Assembly (NCBI GenBank): GCA_907165135.1
Contig: OU015569.1
Coordinates: forward strand, 12,338,501-12,402,500
Direction: 5' to 3'
Origin: Oikopleura dioica
Taxonomy: Eukaryota; Chordata; Appendicularia; Copelata; Oikopleuridae
Length of the DNA: 64,000 nt
How positions within the stretch are numbered: the first letter of the stretch is position 1; each line of letters begins with the position of its first letter. Under the pieces are notes generated by a model. That model was not told the origin of the DNA. It saw only the letters and a list, made by a program, of their open reading frames with translations, and did no database searches. Of this stretch, positions 42,714 through 52,987 are shown one piece after another. The position numbers and the translations under genes are program-made.

Positions 42714-43521
42714 TTAAAGGCTATAGTTCAGAAGTCTAAAACTTAGATTCGGGAGGCATAAAAAGAAAAAAGTGTGACAGTTTTGCCCAAAATTCTGGTC
42801 AAATTTTATTGACCACTCAGATTTCCGTTTTCCAGCGATAGGCCAATCAGATTTTTGAAAAAATTGACTCTAAAATTTGAGTTTTTTTGTCGCCTTTTTG
42901 TCAATTCGAGTCACTAACCCTAACCATTAGCCTTTTGGGTAAAAAATTAAGGATGTCACAATGTTAATTTTTTTCTAGGTTTTTTAAAATCATCTATATT
43001 TTCGTAAGCTAAGCTTATCTCTTGGTTTCTAAAGCTCTTGATTTGCAAGTTTTTCAGTTCCATAAGTTTCATTTTATCTTCGGCCACGTGATCGGGCGCT
43101 AGATTTCATCGCACTCTGATGTTTTCGTTTTTGTGGCGATAAGGGACTCTGGCGCGTTTAGATTCAAAAAGTACTCGAGTCTTCCAAGAGAAACAAAAGC
43201 GAAATCGCCAAGGCGCAATCGCTCGAGATAAAAAGCCAACCTAAACAAGATTATTTTGCCATTGCTTGAAGCTTCTGATAACTGCAACTAGACCCGACGC
43301 CCTTAAGCAAACCGCCAAACTGTTTTCCTTCACCTTTTACATCACTACTGCTGTGGCTGCTTTTTCGTGAACTGGGAGTCACTTCTTTTTATTATCTAGC
43401 CTATTCGAAGGTGATTTTCCTGAAATCTTCTGAAAAATTAGCCCTCTCACCGACAGATCAATGATGAGCGATAGAGTGGCTGCTAAAAATAACAAATGAA
43501 AAATATTAAAACCAATCATTG
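42714..43521. other. No recognised feature apart from a solo B arm
   Basis: AATTAAGGATGTCACAATGT near 42946. A 62-codon reverse ORF at 43099-43287 has no motif. Confidence 0.4.
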
Positions 43522-46466
43522 TTACTCGGAACTTTCACTTTCAGTTTCAAGTGAAATAAAAGGGTATACAACAGGAGGTGGTGAAGTTAGAGTGATTGAA
43601 TAAGCTTGCGATAGAAGATACCACTTTTCCGTGTCCATGTTGAAATGTTCGTTGACTAAAGCTAAAGAAGTTTTGTTGGGTCCAAAATAAACAAAATCGC
43701 TGAAAGTGTTGTAGCAATCTTGCATCATTTCTTTTGAAGCGTAAAATGGTCGACCAAGAGGAATTCTGATTTGAGGGCCAGAATGGTCGATCAGAGTGTT
43801 TTGGAGAATGAACTCAGAGTATTCGATTCGGTCCAGCACCATTTGGTGAAAAATTATTGAACGATCGGGATTCATATACGCACCCGTGACGGTTAGAGGG
43901 CGCGAGAAAGTGAAATTGTGGTGCAGGAGGACTGGAAATTTATTAATTTTTCGATATTTTAATATTTTTAACCTTTTTCAAAATCAAAATTGCTGCCTAC
44001 TCGATAGCCAGTTTCTGTGATAATGTGCCATCCCTTGCAGCGAAGATAAGTTTCGAATTTCAATCTTTTTAGAAGAATTTCAATTTCGTTATTTTGAAAT
44101 TTTTGTTCTTCTTTTTCGGGTTGAGATTGAAGCCAGCCAAACTCCGCGGATAAACAACCATTGTCAGAAGTGTGAAGATGTTTTCAAGAGTAAAGACACT
44201 TTCCATTATTGAATTATCATAGCTTACTTTTAAAAATTTTTGATGGCCCATCTTAAAAGAACCGAAACTGAAATGGGCACACAGAGATCGCTTTCTTTTG
44301 GTTTAAAATAGGGTCAGGCATTATCACGTGATGACCGCTGGACACGCTCAAATTTTTTTGGGTGATAGCCTTGGGGGAACTGATCATAAAAATCATAGCG
44401 GCCCTTGCTTAACCCATCAACACCTTAACCATTTTAACCTGTTTTCGAATTAACCCGTTTTTGGCTATTTTTCACGAGAAAACGTATTTTTACTCGATCT
44501 TATACGTATCGAAACAAATAATTATTATTAATATAAGTTTAAATTATTCTTAAAATGCAGACTTAAGAATTTTACTTCGGGCCGTCTCAGCCCCGTTCCT
44601 TGACTTTTAAATTTAAGGGGCTTGACAAAGGCTTGGAACACTGAGTTGATCAATCTCAGTTATGTCCCCAACCCCACCCGCACCCATCGTTATAAAAATT
44701 CAAATTATTCTTGTTTTTTACCTTATTATGGTCTTCATAATGGAAAAAGTCGATTCTTTTCCTTGGGAACCCACATTTAATTATTAAGTTTGGATTTAAA
44801 GATTAATTAAAAGTTTTAAAAACTTATTTATTTATTTTGTATGCATTAAATCGAGCAAAAATAGCTTTTTTCAATTTAAATAGCCAAAAACGAGTTAAAC
44901 AGAAAACGGGTTAAAATGGTAAAGGTGTTGATGGGTTAAGCAAGGGCCGCTATGTTTTTGTGATCAGTATCCCCCAGGGCATCCCCAAAAAATTTGAGCG
45001 TGTCCAGCGGTCATCACGTGATAATGCCTGACCCTACTTTAAAACATTCTTCGTCACGTTTTTGAAGTCGAAATTGATCTGTCTCGTCAGTTTCTGCTTT
45101 AGACTGGCCATTGCGGTTGATTTCGTCAAATTCGGATCGTCCAAGCAAAAATCAGAAGACGCGTTTTTTAGAGAAATGATTTTTGACAAGTTTTGGATTT
45201 CTTCGGTTGATGGAGTGCATTTTTCTGAGAGCCAATCGGCATTGCAGGCCTAAAAGTGTTTTTTTAACAAAAATTGAGACTGACCTTAAGTTCTTCTTCG
45301 ATTTCTTCTTTTATTCTTTCCTCTTCAATCGGATAGAAAGAAAGAGTCCAGGCTGTTTTCCAGTCACAAAGAATCATTATTTGAATTGGAAATTCAGCCC
45401 CTCCCCATTTCCCAATTATCTGCCAGCCATTCGAAAACGCAGCAGACCCAGCATCTACGAGACAAGAGATACATCACTAGTATATTTAAATAATACCAAC
45501 TAAAACATACGTAAATAGTTCATATCCCTATGTCTGCTTCCTCTTCTCGCATAGCCCATTTCGCGATAGCTCCTTCGTTCAGTAGTTTCTTGAAGGACTC
45601 CGAAATCGATCCATTTCGCATCTCCATTTTTTAGAAGAATATTTTCCGGCTTCTTATCCAGATGCCGAATTCCAATTTTCTCCAAGTATTCGAGTCCCTC
45701 TTTAATCAAAATCGCGATGTTCTTCCTTTCTTGCAAATTTAAATCGTCGTTCTTGAGTCTGGTACGCAGGTTGCAGTCGCACTTTTCCATAATCGTTATC
45801 CACCCAAGACAGTCTTCATTTCTCAAGTCATATTTCGAAAAGACTTCGATGTTGCAATAATTTTTGATCACGTTTTTGTGAAAAGGAATCACTCGAGCGT
45901 TGTCTTTATCGTCATTTATAGCGATTTCGTAATCTTGGATTTGTAAATCGAAATAAGAAAAATAATAAAGTTACCTTTTGAAAGATGAATTTCAAACTCA
46001 AACTGGTCATGCGACTCCACAAAGAGCGCCGAGTCAAAAGCCTGCACCCTAACAGCAACTTGCAATTCTCCGAACTTTTCTTCCAAAACAATTGATTCTC
46101 CTCCAGCTGAAAGTATTTTTGCTGGAGAGATTGATCGAGAATCCATTCGCCAGCTTCTTCTTTTAATTCTGACCGGTGAATTTTTCGTCCTTCAAGACCT
46201 TGATTTTGATCGAGGATCAATTGTTGGAATAAAGTCATAGTCCATTGTCCTGAGGACCATTCAGAAACTTTTCCTTTACCATTCTCAAAAATAACCTCAT
46301 CCCAGCCAGCACAAAGAACATCGTCAAACTCTATTCTCTCTACGGACAGAATTAATCTGTCCAAACCATCTCTGGTCGTTTGTCTCTTCAATTTCTTTTT
46401 AAAATCCTTAAGCCATTTTTCGACAGCTTCTCTTGACAATTCGATTGGATGCGTCGAAACCAGCAT
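43522..46466 (-). pseudogene. Broken paralogue of the kinase-papain fusion gene
   Basis: All five exons of the 27162-29377 gene are found in order on the reverse strand: 46466-45975, 45933-45511, 45454-45285, 45249-43973 and 43931-43522, with GT-AG introns of 35-56 bp at the same positions. Exon 2 has the same length (423 nt). The kinase part keeps HLDKKPENILL and, unlike the intact copy, a true DFG (WIDFGVLQ); the Arg in AVRV is shared. The protease part keeps NQKESDLCVPIS, FHQMVLD and ILQNT. Damage: a frameshift near 46105-46130 (after EWILDQSL), a 729-bp hairpin insertion in exon 4 (44309-45037), a shift or stop near 44235, and a one-base loss near 44120 (CCGAAAAAG against CCGAAATTCG). The protein cannot be made as one chain. 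It lies inverted to the intact gene, about 14 kb away. Confidence 0.85.
44309..45037. mobile_element. 729-bp hAT-type hairpin inserted in exon 4 of the paralogue
   Basis: Starts TAGGGTCAGGCATTATCACG and ends with the complement CCTGACCCTA plus a C. Long arms continue through ACACGCTCAAATTTTTTT and CATCAACACCTTAACCATTT. The 8 bases outside are GTTTAAAA (44301-44308) and CTTTAAAA (45037-45044), 7 of 8 identical. The intact gene shows the uninterrupted site as GTTTTAAAC at the same codons (Val-Leu-Asn before the catalytic Gln), proving insertion and duplication. No transposase inside. Confidence 0.92.
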
Positions 46467-46613
46467 CTCTCGTAATACGGTTATGAAAGACGATCTGAGC
46501 AAAGGCAGACGTTTACTATCATATGTTTGCTCAGTTCGTCGATGGCAAGTGCTGAACTTATTAAAAATTCAATTTTTCCTATGCTTTTTCCAGAATAAAA
46601 TATTGACATCGGC

Positions 46614-46656
46614 GTAACTCACTCACGTGATTATTACTACTAGTTTTGAAATCCGC
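46614..46656 (+). repeat. 43-bp direct repeat flanking the dead paralogue, copy 2
   Basis: GTAACTCACTCACGTGATTA onward to GTTTTGAAATCCGC, same orientation as 42570-42612. Confidence 0.7.
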
Positions 46657-47104
46657 CAAAAGCGCCCTAGAAAGAGGAAATCGTTTCGAAACTCCAACTT
46701 CGAAATCGAATTCGAATGCGCCGTTTTGTTTCGCCCATTTCAACTTTTCGGCGTGGCTGTTTTCCAAATCCTTTCGCCGAAACAAAGAAGCCGCCCGTTC
46801 CATTTCAAAATCTGCTGCGTTCTTTAAAAACCGAAAAAGTGGTAGAAAGGAGTAGCCAGATGATCCGCAACACCTTCTCGCTCCCAGTTCGAGTAACACT
46901 TAGCTCCCTTATCGCTCCCTGTTTTCCGATAAGCGGCAAATCTCCAATTCTTCCGGCACTTGTGTATTCAAATAATTCCAACAGATCAAACCCCTCCGAA
47001 TGCGACAAAACAAAGCTCTCACTTTTGAGAAAACGACAATTGTATTACTTACTCTTGAAAAAACGACAGAAAGCGACAAAACTTCCAACTGAAAATTTTG
47101 TCGG
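46657..47104. other. No supported gene
   Basis: Up to five overlapping ORFs on both strands. GCGACA/CGACAA words become dense toward 47104, foreshadowing family E. Confidence 0.35.
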
Positions 47105-47410
47105 AATTTCGAATTGAGCTTTTCTGTCGCTATTTTAGAGACAATGATTTCAAATCTGCCATCTTATTGGGGAGCTGTTCCGAAGCGACAAAAATCTCGA
47201 CAAATTTTGCGTGGGCGACTACTCAGCTGCTGATTGGCCGGTTTGCCTAATTCAGGCTTCTGATTTGTCGAAAATTTCCACGCAAAATTTGTCGGGATTT
47301 TTGTCGGTTCCTGACACCTACCCGTCTCGAAGCGACAATTTTGGAGCGACAATAAAAATCTTCAAAAATCTCGATTATTTTGTCGCTTAAAAATTGTCGC
47401 TTCTTTAAAC
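47105..47410. mobile_element. Family E element and adjoining hairpin
   Basis: E core at about 47170-47325: GACAAATTTTGCGTGGGCGA arm, CTGATTGGC motif, then GCAAAATTTGTCG and GTCGGTTCCTGACACC. A separate hairpin GAAGCGACAATTTT / AAAATTGTCGCTTC follows at about 47333-47404. Confidence 0.75.
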
Positions 47411-48319
47411 TTGCCCATCTTATTGGCTTGAAGGGATAATACAACCTTTTGATTGGTTTAAAATTATTGCAAAGCGATTGTCGCGATATATAGCGACATT
47501 TTTCTTTGTCGCGAAATCACATTGTCGCTCAAATTTGTCGGCAACGTTTTTCAATATTTATTTTTCATTGTTGCATTGAAAAACAATGAATTATTATTGT
47601 TGTTGCGAGAAAACGAGTAATTTCGAAGTGAAGCAATTGTGTATTTACGCTTTACTCGATTCTGAAAAAGCGATGGCCGTTCTTCAAATTTAACGCCAAA
47701 TAAAGATAATGGAATAAACTCGTTGAGCGAAAAACTCGGAGCTCAACGTTTGTTGAAAAACACGAGACGAGATTTGACTCCTTTTTTCAGCTCTAAAATG
47801 ATACTGATTCAGTTTTTTTTTAAAGGACTGGAGAAGGAAGAAGAATGTAATTTTCTTGGAAGATTCTTTGGGAAAAAGCGGACCGAATTCGTGTAGAATG
47901 ATTCTAAAGGAAATTCGATTGCAACTGTGATGTGATTGCGTTTTGGCGATATTTTGGCCTCGGCGGGGCAAAGGGCACCGACGACTCACAGATTTGAGCA
48001 ATGTTCTTAACCTTTCTCTGCGGCGCGGGCGACCATTCACTAAAACTTTTTCTTGCGTCAGAAACAACCTTTTCTAGCTCAACAGTACTCTTCTAGGGCC
48101 AAAAATAACGTCAACCTAGGCACATTGACAAGCTACTTGCGGCTTTCGAATGAAAAAGCCGCGCTCGAAGCTGGGCAACCTCAGCAGCAATTATCATTAC
48201 AGCAACTTTGACCATGAAATGATTCGACATTAATTGATCTTCACTGTTGGCCTTGGAACATGAACAAATTTGACCGGAAATCGTGAAAGTGCAAGAATGC
48301 AATTAGAATTTTTCTTAAG
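47411..48319. other. No supported gene
   Basis: A 125-codon reverse ORF at 47690-48067 has no motif. A TTGAAAAACAATGAATT hairpin-like stretch lies near 47560-47600. Confidence 0.35.
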
Positions 48320-49166
48320 AAAAGCCAAGTCGACTTGCTAAATAATCATTCTCTTATTTTACGGATTCCCCTTGCTTTGGCTTATCAAGATTGAGTAAAA
48401 AAATTGAGGAATTTTTCGGAAAAACCATAACTGTTTTTGAATTTTAAAAATCGGTGTTTCTGAAGTCTGATAATTAGCGAACGGAACATAAAAATTCTTT
48501 TTATTTGATCTAGAGTATCGGTATAAATTCATCTATCTGATCATTCAATAAGCATATTCATCAAAATAATCGTGTTGCAGAGGTCTGGCCTTGGTAAAAG
48601 CAGCTCGTCTTCGATTTCGTTTTTGGAGCAAAGATTGTATTTCGCCGGAGCGCGTTCGAGAAAAGCCGAAAAGATGTAGAATGAAAAGCCGCAACGCGGC
48701 TTTTTAAAACGAAGCCGCCTAGCGGCTTCGCCATAATTTAAACCTGATTTGTAGGGTAATTTTGCGAAGCCGCTCCGTGGCTTCGATTTTAAAAAGCCGC
48801 GTTGCGGCTTTTCATTCTACATCTTTTCGGCTTTTCTCGAACGCGCCCCGGCGAAATACAATCTTCGCTCCAAAAACGAAATCGAAGACGAACTGCTTTT
48901 ACCAAGGCCAGACCTCTGCAACACGATTATTTTGATGAATATGCTTATTGAATGATCAGATAAATGAATTTATACCGTTACTTTGGAAATTTTTATGCTC
49001 CGTTCGCTAATTATCAAACTTCAAAAACACCGATTTTTAAAATTCAAAAACAGTTATGGTTTTTCCGAAAAATTTTCCTCAATTTTTTTACTCAATCTTG
49101 ATAAGCGAAAGCAAGGGGAATCCGTAAAATAAGAGAATGATTATTTAGCAAGTCGATTTGGCTTTT
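48320..49166. mobile_element. 847-bp palindrome with GCCGC core
   Basis: Arms of about 400 bp run from AAAAGCCAAGTCGACTTGC to its complement, through AAATAATCATTCTCTTATTT and CAGAGGTCTGGCCTTGGTAA. The centre is a C hairpin in a GCCGCAACGCGGC / GCCGCGTTGCGGC variant with GAAGCCGC steps. Flanks TTCTTAAG and TCATTAAG match at 6 of 8, a possible aged 8-bp duplication. Confidence 0.8.
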
Positions 49167-49630
49167 TCATTAAGGATCTCTGAGCCCTTGTCTCAGGCAT
49201 TCCACACAGATTGCTGTTCTTGATGGAATAGAGATCTCTTTCAATTTGAGGCCGTTTTCTTTTTCGTGTGTTTGACTTTAGGAAGATGGCGTTTGCTTTG
49301 ATTAGGGTCGAAAATTCTAGGGACGGTGGCTGGTGGCTTACTGGGCGGCTAAATCAACCTGTTCGACCGCGCAGTGGTCAAATTGGACAAACAATAAAAA
49401 ATGAGAAATCAGAAAAGGCGGCGATAAGCAGCCGCAAATGGCACTCGAGAACATCGATGCGGTCACATCTCAAGAATCCCCTGCCCAGCATTAGACCGCC
49501 GCCAATGTTCTACAGCGGTTTCCGATCGTAATCACAACTTTATTTTTATATCATCCTCTTTTTGACACAACTCAACTTGCCTCCAAATCGAGGTCATCAG
49601 CTAGACAAGTGGCTTCTCGATTTCAGGACT
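49167..49630. other. No supported gene, A remnant
   Basis: An A right-arm remnant (GAGCCCTTGTCTCAGGC) lies at 49183-49199. A forward ORF at 49268-49531 (87 codons) has no motif. Confidence 0.35.
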
Positions 49631-49744
49631 TGCTGGGCTTCGCAACCTAAGTAGAAAACCTGAGTCAGAGTCTTAAAGATCTAAAATGAAAAGCCGCGTA
49701 GCGGGTTTTTTTAAATAAGCAAACTCGAAGCGGCTTCGCAAAAT
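49631..49744. repeat. Solo left half of an A+C hairpin
   Basis: GCTGGGCTTCGCAACCTAAG, GCCGCGTAGCGG, then GAAGCGGCTTCGC, with no right arm. Confidence 0.75.
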
Positions 49745-49771
49745 TAATTTTCTTTCTGTTTCTGTCAAACT

Positions 49772-50010
49772 GAGCTCGGCAACCTGTGTAAAAAGCCTTT
49801 GTCAGGGTCTGAAAGAACTAAAATGAAAAGCCACGCAGCGGCTTTCTTCAGAAACGAAGCCGCAAAGCGGCTTCGCGGATATTTTGATAGATTGAAATGG
49901 TTGTATTAGCGAAGCCGCTTCGCGGCTTTATTTTTAAAGCCGCTGCGCGGCTTTTCATTTTAGTTCTTTCATACCCTGACTCAGGTTTTCTACTCAGGCT
50001 GCCGAGCGCA
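49772..50010. repeat. Family A hairpin carrying GCCGC core
   Basis: GAGCTCGGCAACCTGTG and ACTCAGGCTGCCGAGCGCAG ends. CAG/CTG core variant. Confidence 0.85.
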
Positions 50011-50570
50011 GAGTATTCGAGAGATCTCTTTTTCATCCTTCAAGAACTCAGGCAATTTGCAAGCAGTTTTGATTGTGGCTCTAGAATATTTTCGATCAAC
50101 AAAGAGGTCGATGAAAAAAACGGCGGCTTTAATTTGATTTGTTTTCCTGAGTGGAAGGAGTAAGGTCGCGTGTGTTCAACGAATTTCCCAAAAGAAGCAG
50201 TGAAATAAATTTATCAAATAAATTAGCCGCGTTTTTGTGAAAATATTTTCTCCCCAAAGAGGAGTTGCCCGCTCCCTTTTTTGTGTACTGATTTTCGTTT
50301 TTTGAAAGGAACTGGCTTGCTAATCCGCTGTAATCACGTTTTCTCGGGCCTCCTTATCGCCTTGTAAAGCCGAAAAAGAAGGACAGAAAGAGAAACGGCA
50401 GATTACGCAAACGAAAATGGAGAAAAGTGAACCCAACTTTGGCAGGTTTAATCGACCCCTGCCTCGGCTGGGAGGAGATAAATGACAGAAAAGACTAATG
50501 TTTTTTCTATCTAAAATGCTGGTTCAATACGACTTCTAGTCAAAGGCTTTTTAGAGTACCTTTAGAAAAT
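50011..50570. other. No recognised feature
   Basis: No ORF or repeat that I can support. Confidence 0.4.
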
Positions 50571-50954
50571 TCCGAAATTAAAAATTTCAGCCTTCTAGAT
50601 AAATCTAGACAAAGGCTTCAAGATTCTTTTGGAAAAATAAAATAAGGGCGTCCCTTTGTTAATTTTAAGACAAAAGGCCGTTGAAAGAAGCCGATTTTCG
50701 ATCTCTGGACTCAGGACCCTGTGTTAAAAACCTGAGTCAGGGTTCTGAAGAAACTTTAATAAAAGCCGCGTTTCTTCAGAACCCTGACACAGGTTTTCAA
50801 CACAGGGTCCTGAGTCCAGAGATCGAAAATCGGCTTCTATCAACGGTTTTTTTGACTTTAAATTGACAAAGCAACACCCGCATTTTATTTTACCAAATAA
50901 AAATTGAAGCTTATGTCTAGATTTATCTAGAAGGCTGGAATTTTAAATTTCGGA
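50571..50954. repeat. 384-bp palindrome: A inside B inside a TCTAGA arm
   Basis: Outer TCCGAAATT / AATTTCGGA with TCTAGATAAATCTAGAC / GTCTAGATTTATCTAGA. Then AATAAGGGCGTCCCTTTGTT / AACACCCGCATT-type B arms. Then an A hairpin with GGACTCAGGACCCTGTG arms and a short GCCGC remnant at the centre. Confidence 0.85.
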
Positions 50955-51286
50955 GCTAATAGTGAAAATGGATCTTCGGGAGCATGGCAGCTTTGAGTTT
51001 GAAGTAATGCCCTTAGTCGCTAATTTCTTGAGCACCGGTCGAGTCTGATCCTGCTTGAATTATCGAAACTCAACCCTTTTAATCGAGCTTTTTGTCGAGT
51101 AGTAGTCACCAGCGGCGCCAGTTCAGAAATCTGCTAAATCGGATTACCACTACAGCAAAACACCAATTTGCCAGAAAAGCAATAACTTTTTAGCAAAGTC
51201 AATTTTTCCCCAAACTTCTCGCAAAATGGATTATCTGGCGCGTAGCTGTAAATAGTGGCTGTCACCTGTTGCGCTTAATCAATTTT
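50955..51286. other. No recognised feature
   Basis: No ORF or repeat that I can support. Confidence 0.4.
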
Positions 51287-52077
51287 CTGAGCTGAGTGAG
51301 CTAAGCAGGCGCTCAGCTCAGCTCAGACAATTATCACTCAGCTCAGCTTGATGATTTTAAACATAGTCTGTTCTATTCAGCTCAGCTCAACCAGCTCAGC
51401 TCAACCAGCTCAGCTCAGCCCAACCAGCTCAGCTCAGCTCATCCAGCTCAGCTCAGCTCATCCAGCTCAGCTCAGCTCAACCAGCTCAGCTCAGCCCAAC
51501 CAGCTCAGCTCAGCTCAGCTCATCCAGCTCAGCTCAGCTCATCCAGCTCAGCTCAGCTAAACCAGCTCAGCTCAGCCCAACCAGCTCAGCTCAGCTCAGC
51601 TCATCCAGCTCAGCTCAGCTAAACCAGCTCAGCTCAGCCCAACCAGCTCAGCTCAGCTCAGCCAGCTCAGCTCAGCTCATCCAGCTCAGCTCAGCTCATC
51701 AAGCTCAGCTCAGCTCATCCAGCTCAGCTCAGCCCAACCAGCTCAGCTCAGCTCAGCTCAGCTCAGCCAGCTCAGCTCAGCTCAACCAGCTCAGCTCAGC
51801 TCAGCTCAACCAGCTCAGCTCAGCTCAACCAGCTCAGCTCAGCTCAACCAGCTCAGCTCAGCCCAACCAGCTCAGCTCAGCTCAGCTCAACCAGCTCAGC
51901 TCAGCTCAACCAGCTCAGCTCAGCTCAACCAGCTCAGCTCAGCCCAACCAGCTCAGCTCAGCTCAGCCCAACCAGCTCAGCTCAGCTCAGCTCAGCCAGC
52001 TCAGCTCAGCTCAGCTCAGCTCAGCTCAGCTCAGCCAGCTCAGCTCAGCTCAACATAAAAACTCTTTTGCAACTCTG
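51287..52077. mobile_element. Largest (AGCTC)n satellite element
   Basis: About 700 bp of AGCTC pentamers, interrupted regularly by AACC, ATCC, CCCAACC or CC, giving 20-30-bp higher-order units. The left edge TGAGCTGAGTGAGCT and the right edge TTTTGCAACTCTG match those of the 9934-10411 element. The outer left terminus is altered, so no duplication is seen. Confidence 0.8.
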
Positions 52078-52319
52078 CTGAGAATGGAAATTGCTGCTTC
52101 GAGTTCAATTGGTTAATGAAAGCTAATTGATTGATTAAAAACGTTCGCTGGAAAAAGCGAAGAGAAACGTCTATAACAAGTGCTGGTGGGGAATGTTAAT
52201 GATTAAAAAATCGTACCCAGTGCGGCTTTATCAGAATGTTCACAGGGTAAATTGTGGTCGCCAAAGAATTGTCCGCAAACGTGGTTGATTGGAAAAGTAA
52301 GTTGACTTCCTTCCTGGGC

Positions 52320-52505
52320 GAAGCGGCTTTGCATAATGACCTTTCTTGCCAATTTTGAAATCTCGGCGAAGCCGCTTCGCGGCTTTCTTTAAAAATGCCG
52401 CTATGCGGCTTTTAATTTTCAGTTAATTTAACTGTTAAAGTTAGGGTTTAAATATTAAAATGAAAAGCCGCTTCGCGGCTTCGTTTAAAATGCCGCTACG
52501 CGGCC
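52320..52505. repeat. GCCGC core pieces without A ends
   Basis: GAAGCCGCTTCGCGGC, ATGCCGCTATGCGGC, AAAGCCGCTTCGCGGC, ATGCCGCTACGCGGC: two C right halves side by side. No A termini are present. Confidence 0.75.
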
Positions 52506-52987
52506 TTCATTGGAACTCGAAAAATCAAATCAAAAGACTTAAAAACTGTCGCTAAGGCACGTTTTTAGCGCATCGACTTTAGCCTCTAGAATTTTGAATT
52601 CGGCAATTTGAGAAATTCGAAGATTTGGATTTGTCAGTCTTTGGCACAAACTGGCGTTATCGCGGCTATTCCATCACTTTAGAAAAAGGTGGCATCGATC
52701 AGCCCCTGCTTTCTGATTTCGCTGAAATTCGCGAATTTAGCAAGCGGCACTATCTTATCGAGCAGAAACCGCAGAAATTATCAGTTTTGGTGGCGAGCGC
52801 ACAGAATGTATATTGTCCCTGCTTTATCTGTATTTTGTCCATTGCCTCAATAAATCATGGCTGCGGGCTTACTGTAATTTCATTTGGAAGTTTTTGTTTT
52901 TAAATGAAGAGATGCCGGCTTCCTCAGAGGAAAAACAGTCGGTGAACAACAAAAATAGCCTCGCTTGACATTTTTATTCTTTGAAAA
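52506..52987. other. No supported gene
   Basis: A 92-codon forward ORF at 52625-52903 shows no motif. This stretch would contain the promoter of the collagen-C1q gene; no clear core promoter is visible. Confidence 0.35.

Noticed and set aside
47690-48067. 125-codon reverse ORF
   Set aside because: Rich in basic and aromatic residues as chance ORFs in AT-rich DNA are. No motif and no neighbouring exon.
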